Assembly (NCBI GenBank): GCA_902729315.2 | Contig: LR746269.1 | Span: forward strand, 8,034,231-8,098,230 | Direction of reading: 5' to 3' | Length of the DNA stretch: 64,000 bases | Source: Spirodela intermedia | Lineage: Eukaryota > Streptophyta > Magnoliopsida > Alismatales > Araceae | Part shown: in pieces, positions 59,601-64,000 of the stretch | How the letters are laid out: every line of letters begins with the position of its first letter | Numbering within the stretch: position 1 is the first letter of the stretch | The notes under the pieces: generated by a model | The model's input: the letters and a program-made list of their open reading frames with translations, nothing else | Database searches by the model: none | Told to the model about the DNA's origin: nothing | Position numbers and translations under genes: made by a program

Positions 59601-62600
59601 GACACTTTCCTCCTGAAACAGATCTAGGTGAAAGATCGTTCATGTTGCTTTTGAAAGACATTGGCTGATCCTTTTGAAAGATCATCGTTGCTGCATAACA
59701 GTACGCGAAATAACTATTTGAGTACCACAGGTTGCATTCTTCTTGAAGTATGAGAAATAATATTGGAGAAAACATATTATCGATTGCTTTTCAATAGGTA
59801 TGAGAAACTTTTTGAAAAAATAGTTATTTTAATGGTTAACTATTTTCAAAATTATTTTTTCCTGTTAACCCATTAAAGTGAGACAAATTTCCTTGAAGCT
59901 GAAGACAGGCTAGGTAAAGTTGGATGCTAAAGAACTGGTTGGTGAAACATGTGAGGTAGGAAACTTCTAGGTAGAAATAAGGAAAGGAATTGACTAACTC
60001 ATTCAGACTGGGGAGAATACTTCATTCGACTGGGTGCTCCTGAAATTATGGAGTTTCATTTAAGAGTGTATCACATGGTGTTCTCAATCTGGATTGTTCT
60101 CTGCTTATGGTGCTTCCCTGGTTTATTTACAGAAGAGCTCGTTTTATGTTGACAACTTTCTTAATTATGAGAAGAAATTAGATTCCTGAATTTGCATTTC
60201 ATTTATATGGACATAATCAGTTCGTGCCCATAATTTTAGTTGGTAAAAATGCATTTCGCTTGCAGCATCTGATAAAACTATTGTATGCAGGATTACCTTG
60301 GTCCAGAGATCATTTCTCATTTTGTGATGCATGGGCCAAGTGTTACAGAAATAATCAAGCATCTGATTACAGTTCTAAAGAAAAACGTGAATGATGATCT
60401 TTATCCAATGTTCTTGGAGGCATTAAAAAGGGTTCGGATCTATTCTTCTTGATTTCAATTAACGTCGTGTAACATTAAAACTATAATTTTATCTTCTATG
60501 TTTGTTTATAATGCATGACTCTAATAAGGCCTTCAGCTTTATCCAGCCCGTTGCATATATCATGTAATGCTGTTATGTGATGTTAAGAGTACTTTTTTAT
60601 GGGTTTCATTCTGGAATGTGCGTTTCAACTTGGATGGAAATGTGTTAGTTTCAGAGCAGTGTTGATTTTTTTCAAAATAACAACCGCGTATACATGCTAA
60701 ACATTGTATGCTATTTAGGGACGTCGATATCATTTACATTGTATGTTACAAGTAAAACCAGAACCAAGTTCATACAGCTTAAAGCTTGATCTCTCAGTTC
60801 AGAATATTAGTGTGTGGAAATGAAATAGGGAACCACTACACAATGGGTATACTTTGACTACTAGTAGTATTTGTGCACCTGAAGTACCTCAGTGTGCCAA
60901 TGAATAGCTGAGAGCTTTTGGCAAAGTCTCGAGCATGGAAACATTATGAAAGGCAAAACTTGTCCATTGCTCATTCTTTCTTGGCTGATAAGAACAGATT
61001 TTGGAATTTAAAGTAAACATTACAGGCCATTGCTGAATCTAAGACAGATCGGGTTAAAGTGATGGACAAGTTCAGCTGATCAATGTAGTGGGATGTCCAA
61101 GGGTATAATAATGCAGTGATACAAGGACAATTGACCTTGTCATATTAGGAAGCTTGACCCCATTTACTTAAACGGAAACAAACTATGAGACTGTCTGTCA
61201 GCGAAATAAGAAAGTTCCGAGCTGCTGGCCGAAGGATGGGCCTTTGTTTCAGCAGGAATTCAGTGGGACGGTAATTTTGCTAATTATGCGTAACTGGGTC
61301 ATACAGAGAATGTGAATAATTGTGCTAATTTTAGGACCAGTGTTTATTATTATGTGAAGATGTCTTGAACTGGGCTTTTTACCTCCATCTTTTACTTGGC
61401 TTCCTGAAACATTACTGAACATAAATGTCATCCTAATGACATTGAGGTCTGTGATAAACTTGTCTTTCACGAAGAGAGTTCTTTTTGCCTTACAAGGTGT
61501 CTCATTGCTGACCTAGATCCTTTGACTTAGTGGGCCAGGAATTATTGCCATACGTTGTGAATGCTTCACTTACAGAACAGCCATGGAAATGTGTAACGTG
61601 AGCATGCTTCCCTCAATATAACAAGACGATTTATGTGCAGTGCTATATTACTGGCTATGCTTTCATCTTGCTTAATCTGTGGATCTAAACTATATGTTAT
61701 TCCCTCTGTTTTCCATCGTTCATTGAAATTAGTGGTGCCGACTCTCACGTGAAAATAAATCTTAGGCGGAAGTTTTATAATTAGATTAGGTTAGCTGGTG
61801 ATATTCTGTGTTCGTGCTAAATTAGACAGGATTGTTGAACCGTAGCTCTGTTTCCCCAGTGAATTTGCAATCTTGGTATTGTGGCTTAAAATTCCGACCT
61901 GGATATTATAAGGTCTTGAAGAAAACAAGCTGTAAGAAGGTTTTCTTACGCCTTCAGGTGTTATAACATATGACGGGTGCACAGAGATTGTCTTCATGTT
62001 TTCATGTTTCTAATAGTTTCATTTATGCAGTAGTTTCTTCTTACTAGTGTTTCATTTACATTAGCGATGTTCCCCTGTTTATTCATTGGTTTGCTTCCGG
62101 AGTTTTTTATTAATACTTCTGAAAATAGTTTCCCTTCATGTTTATGTCCCTCATTCTTTTCTACTGTTTGTTCTGGTGATCAGGCTTACCAACGACATTT
62201 GGTGAATTTTCCATCAAATGATGACGAATCTTCTACTAGTAAGTCACTTGCAGATTGCAGGGAATTGGCTGTACGATTGTCAGGAACGTTCATTGGTGCA
62301 GCCCGAAATAAACACAGGGTGCAGGTTCTCAAAATTGTAAATGATGGTATCTCTTTTGCCTATATTGATGCTCCGAAGCAGTTATCCTTTTTGGAGGCTG
62401 CTATACTTCCATTTGTATCTAAGCTTGTCACCACTGACATCGTAGACATGTAAGATCAAGTTCTTAAATATTTTAACTTTTGGTCGCTCTTGATGCATCA
62501 CTGATGACTGATGAGCTCCCTATTTCTCTCTATTTCTTTGAAAATAGTTTGAAGGATGTGGAGAAGAGAATAGAGAATGTGAACACTGATATAGATCCTA

Positions 62601-62672
62601 GCGGTTGGCGTCCATACTATATATTTGTCGATCACCTGAGGGAGAAGTGTGCAAAGAATGAGGGTCTTCAAG
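51356..62672 (+). CDS. SCC3: SCC3, STAG/SA-type cohesin subunit (3' end beyond window)
   Basis: Twenty exons in view: 51356-51400, 51524-51761, 51866-51978, 52060-52152, 52279-52442, 52562-52798, 52912-53056, 53145-53323, 53404-53549, 53635-53762, 53952-54125, 54848-55009, 55090-55290, 55366-55503, 55585-55779, 58053-58197, 58348-58454, 60291-60431, 62184-62449, 62548-62672. They give 1047 residues; Arabidopsis SCC3 is about 1100, so only a basic C-terminal tail should lie beyond 64000. The N-terminus is acidic then basic (DDSFDDDDTVPDEEP, RPKRRRGAGYG). The STAG domain includes KYELDADSLDETDVDDVV. The stromalin conservative domain, starting LFMHRYRDVDPSVRMSCIKA, is near residue 297 and includes LQDLYLKYLGWTLNDK. 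In the family this HEAT-repeat protein binds the SCC1/REC8 kleisin and holds sister chromatids together in mitosis and meiosis. All 19 introns are GT-AG in phase; intron 15 carries a LINE relic. It is divergent from DXS. Confidence 0.95.
56658..56693 (+). repeat. (AT)n microsatellite in SCC3 intron 15
   Basis: About eighteen AT units lie upstream of the LINE relic in the same intron. Confidence 0.95.
57280..57790 (+). mobile_element. Degenerate LINE (non-LTR retrotransposon) ORF2 fragments in SCC3 intron 15
   Basis: Two plus-strand segments resemble plant LINE ORF2. From 57301 to 57489 the frame reads DYHPTLPWTDNEH, a TGA, then IEKHQLWEEGYCHL and AWTSTSEGSLAMASL, matching the layout of the endonuclease end and the linker before reverse transcriptase. 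From 57684 to 57774 it reads WLGFLATIWAIWIERN, a stop, then HGFRRKSG, matching the C-terminal region just before the RNase H or zinc-binding part. The reverse transcriptase core expected between them is missing, and stops occur in both parts, so this is an inactive, internally deleted relic. Its ends and target-site duplication were not found. Confidence 0.65.
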
Positions 62673-64000
62673 GTGATTCAAAACTCCACTTCTTTTTGTA
62701 AATAATTCATTTCGTCTTTTGATGGATTTACGCATTTGACTTCTGGCCCATGTATTATTTCATTCTGCATTTGATACCTGGTCTCCAATACATGAGAATG
62801 ATTTGGTCTTATTTTTGTGAAAAATCTATTTTCTGTGGTTAATATGCGATAATTGTCTATTTATTATTTGTGGCAGTATATCACTTCCAGGCTATCGATT
62901 TTTCTTTTTTTTTTACCTGTCGTTATATTATGCAGGAGGCACTAGGGTTATCTGTTCCTGAGTAATTGCTACGCCCCTCCCTTTTCTTCCAGCTCATATC
63001 CCATTAAAATTTTAGCCATTTTTCCATATCCTGTAACATCTTTCTTTCGAACTGTCCAAAATGGCCAATCATAAAATAATGTTAGACTGGGACCTAATAC
63101 CTCTTATACGTAGTCTAATCGTAATGCACCACAATACCCTGCTTATCTTCCTAACTAAGCATTACTTGGTTAATCAGATGATACATCTCATCATATTGAA
63201 TGGTTTCTTAAAACCGTTAGTCAGTGATGGTCAATTTCCTACTCTCCGAGGCATAGAATGCTTAAGCATGTTAAATCCTCTATCGAATTTCTTCCTGAAC
63301 TGTTTTCATTCTCAATGTGATCTTGATAAATATAGTATTTTAGTAGAGCTATGATGTTCTCAGTAATCCATTAAACTGGCTAAATCGACATTAGGGGATT
63401 GCCTGTCCTTTCTCCTAGGTAATGTTGAGAAAAAAGAAACAGAGTTTCAATTAGACTAGTCTATGATGAAGTATTTCTTGGCATTGACAGAAGTACTATT
63501 TGCATAAATCAGAATTTGGGGATAACTGAGTAGTCTACATATGCTGAATGGGTAATACGTGCTCATTTGTAGCACATCATGGATGACAATCCAATAATTG
63601 AGTTTGTGATTCAATTCCCGTTTGTTTTAAGTTGAGGATAAAAATTATAACTTAATCGTTTTTTCCAAAAATTATGTCTTTATCCTTTCTATGAACTTGA
63701 AAACAGATGGGTGGGTTTTGGCATTTAGTTGCCATTTTCACTCTGACAAGGCATGACAGAGAGCATAACAGTTTATGGTTCATTATAACCATGTAGTTGA
63801 GGATGAAATGGAGAAAAACATATATGCAATTATTCAATGTCTTTGTTTATCATGACTCATGCTCTCTGTAGAAAAGTGAAATTTCACATATATAGATAAC
63901 ATTTCGAAACATCCTTAAATCCTTTTTTTTTCTTTTTTGGTTGTATCAGAACCTACTTAGAGCATCAATCAATTACAAAATAAACATCATAGTGTATAAG
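62673..64000 (+). other. SCC3 intron 20 (incomplete)
   Basis: No further SCC3 exon could be found here. A strong-looking acceptor at 62935 would join in frame but reaches TGA at 62959-62961, nine codons on. The rest is AT-rich intron sequence with chance frames only. Confidence 0.6.

Overview
This window is nuclear DNA from a flowering plant. Every well-supported gene is a typical plant gene split by GT-AG introns, several exons encode plastid or mitochondrial targeting sequences, and long AT-rich non-coding stretches with many microsatellites lie between genes. Some genes (TBL, DXS, the small acidic-protein gene) are GC-rich while SCY2, COQ5 and SCC3 are not. That mix fits a monocot or an early-diverging angiosperm lineage, but I cannot name the species.

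Layout, left to right. SCY2, the SecY-type subunit of the plastid inner-envelope SEC2 translocase, occupies 1077-16507 (+) in 13 exons. COQ5, the mitochondrial C-methyltransferase of ubiquinone synthesis, occupies 18466-24738 (+) in 8 exons. From 24.7 to 32.4 kb is AT-rich intergenic DNA with two local tandem duplications and a GC-rich island of unclear nature. A two-exon small gene of unknown function lies at 32467-32993 (-). After another 5.5 kb of mostly empty sequence comes a TRICHOME BIREFRINGENCE-LIKE O-acetyltransferase gene at 38555-40873 (+, 4 exons). After 4 kb of AT-rich DNA is a single-exon gene for a small acidic plant protein at 44906-45289 (+). DXS, the first enzyme of the plastid MEP isoprenoid pathway, is at 46154-49672 (-, 10 exons). 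It is divergent, across a 1.7 kb spacer full of degenerate repeats, from SCC3, the STAG/SA cohesin subunit, which starts at 51356 (+). SCC3 has 20 exons in view and runs out of the window just before its C-terminal tail.

All exon models were built by hand from splice sites, reading-frame phase and family similarity; the phases close exactly in every gene. The genes do not form a pathway cluster: their neighbourhood is ordinary eukaryotic gene order. I found no undescribed multi-gene system. The best leads are a partial tandem copy of SCY2 exon 6 that keeps its splice acceptor but carries in-frame stops, a three-copy repeat in the DXS-SCC3 spacer with a related minus-strand reading frame, and two small conserved-looking genes of unknown function.
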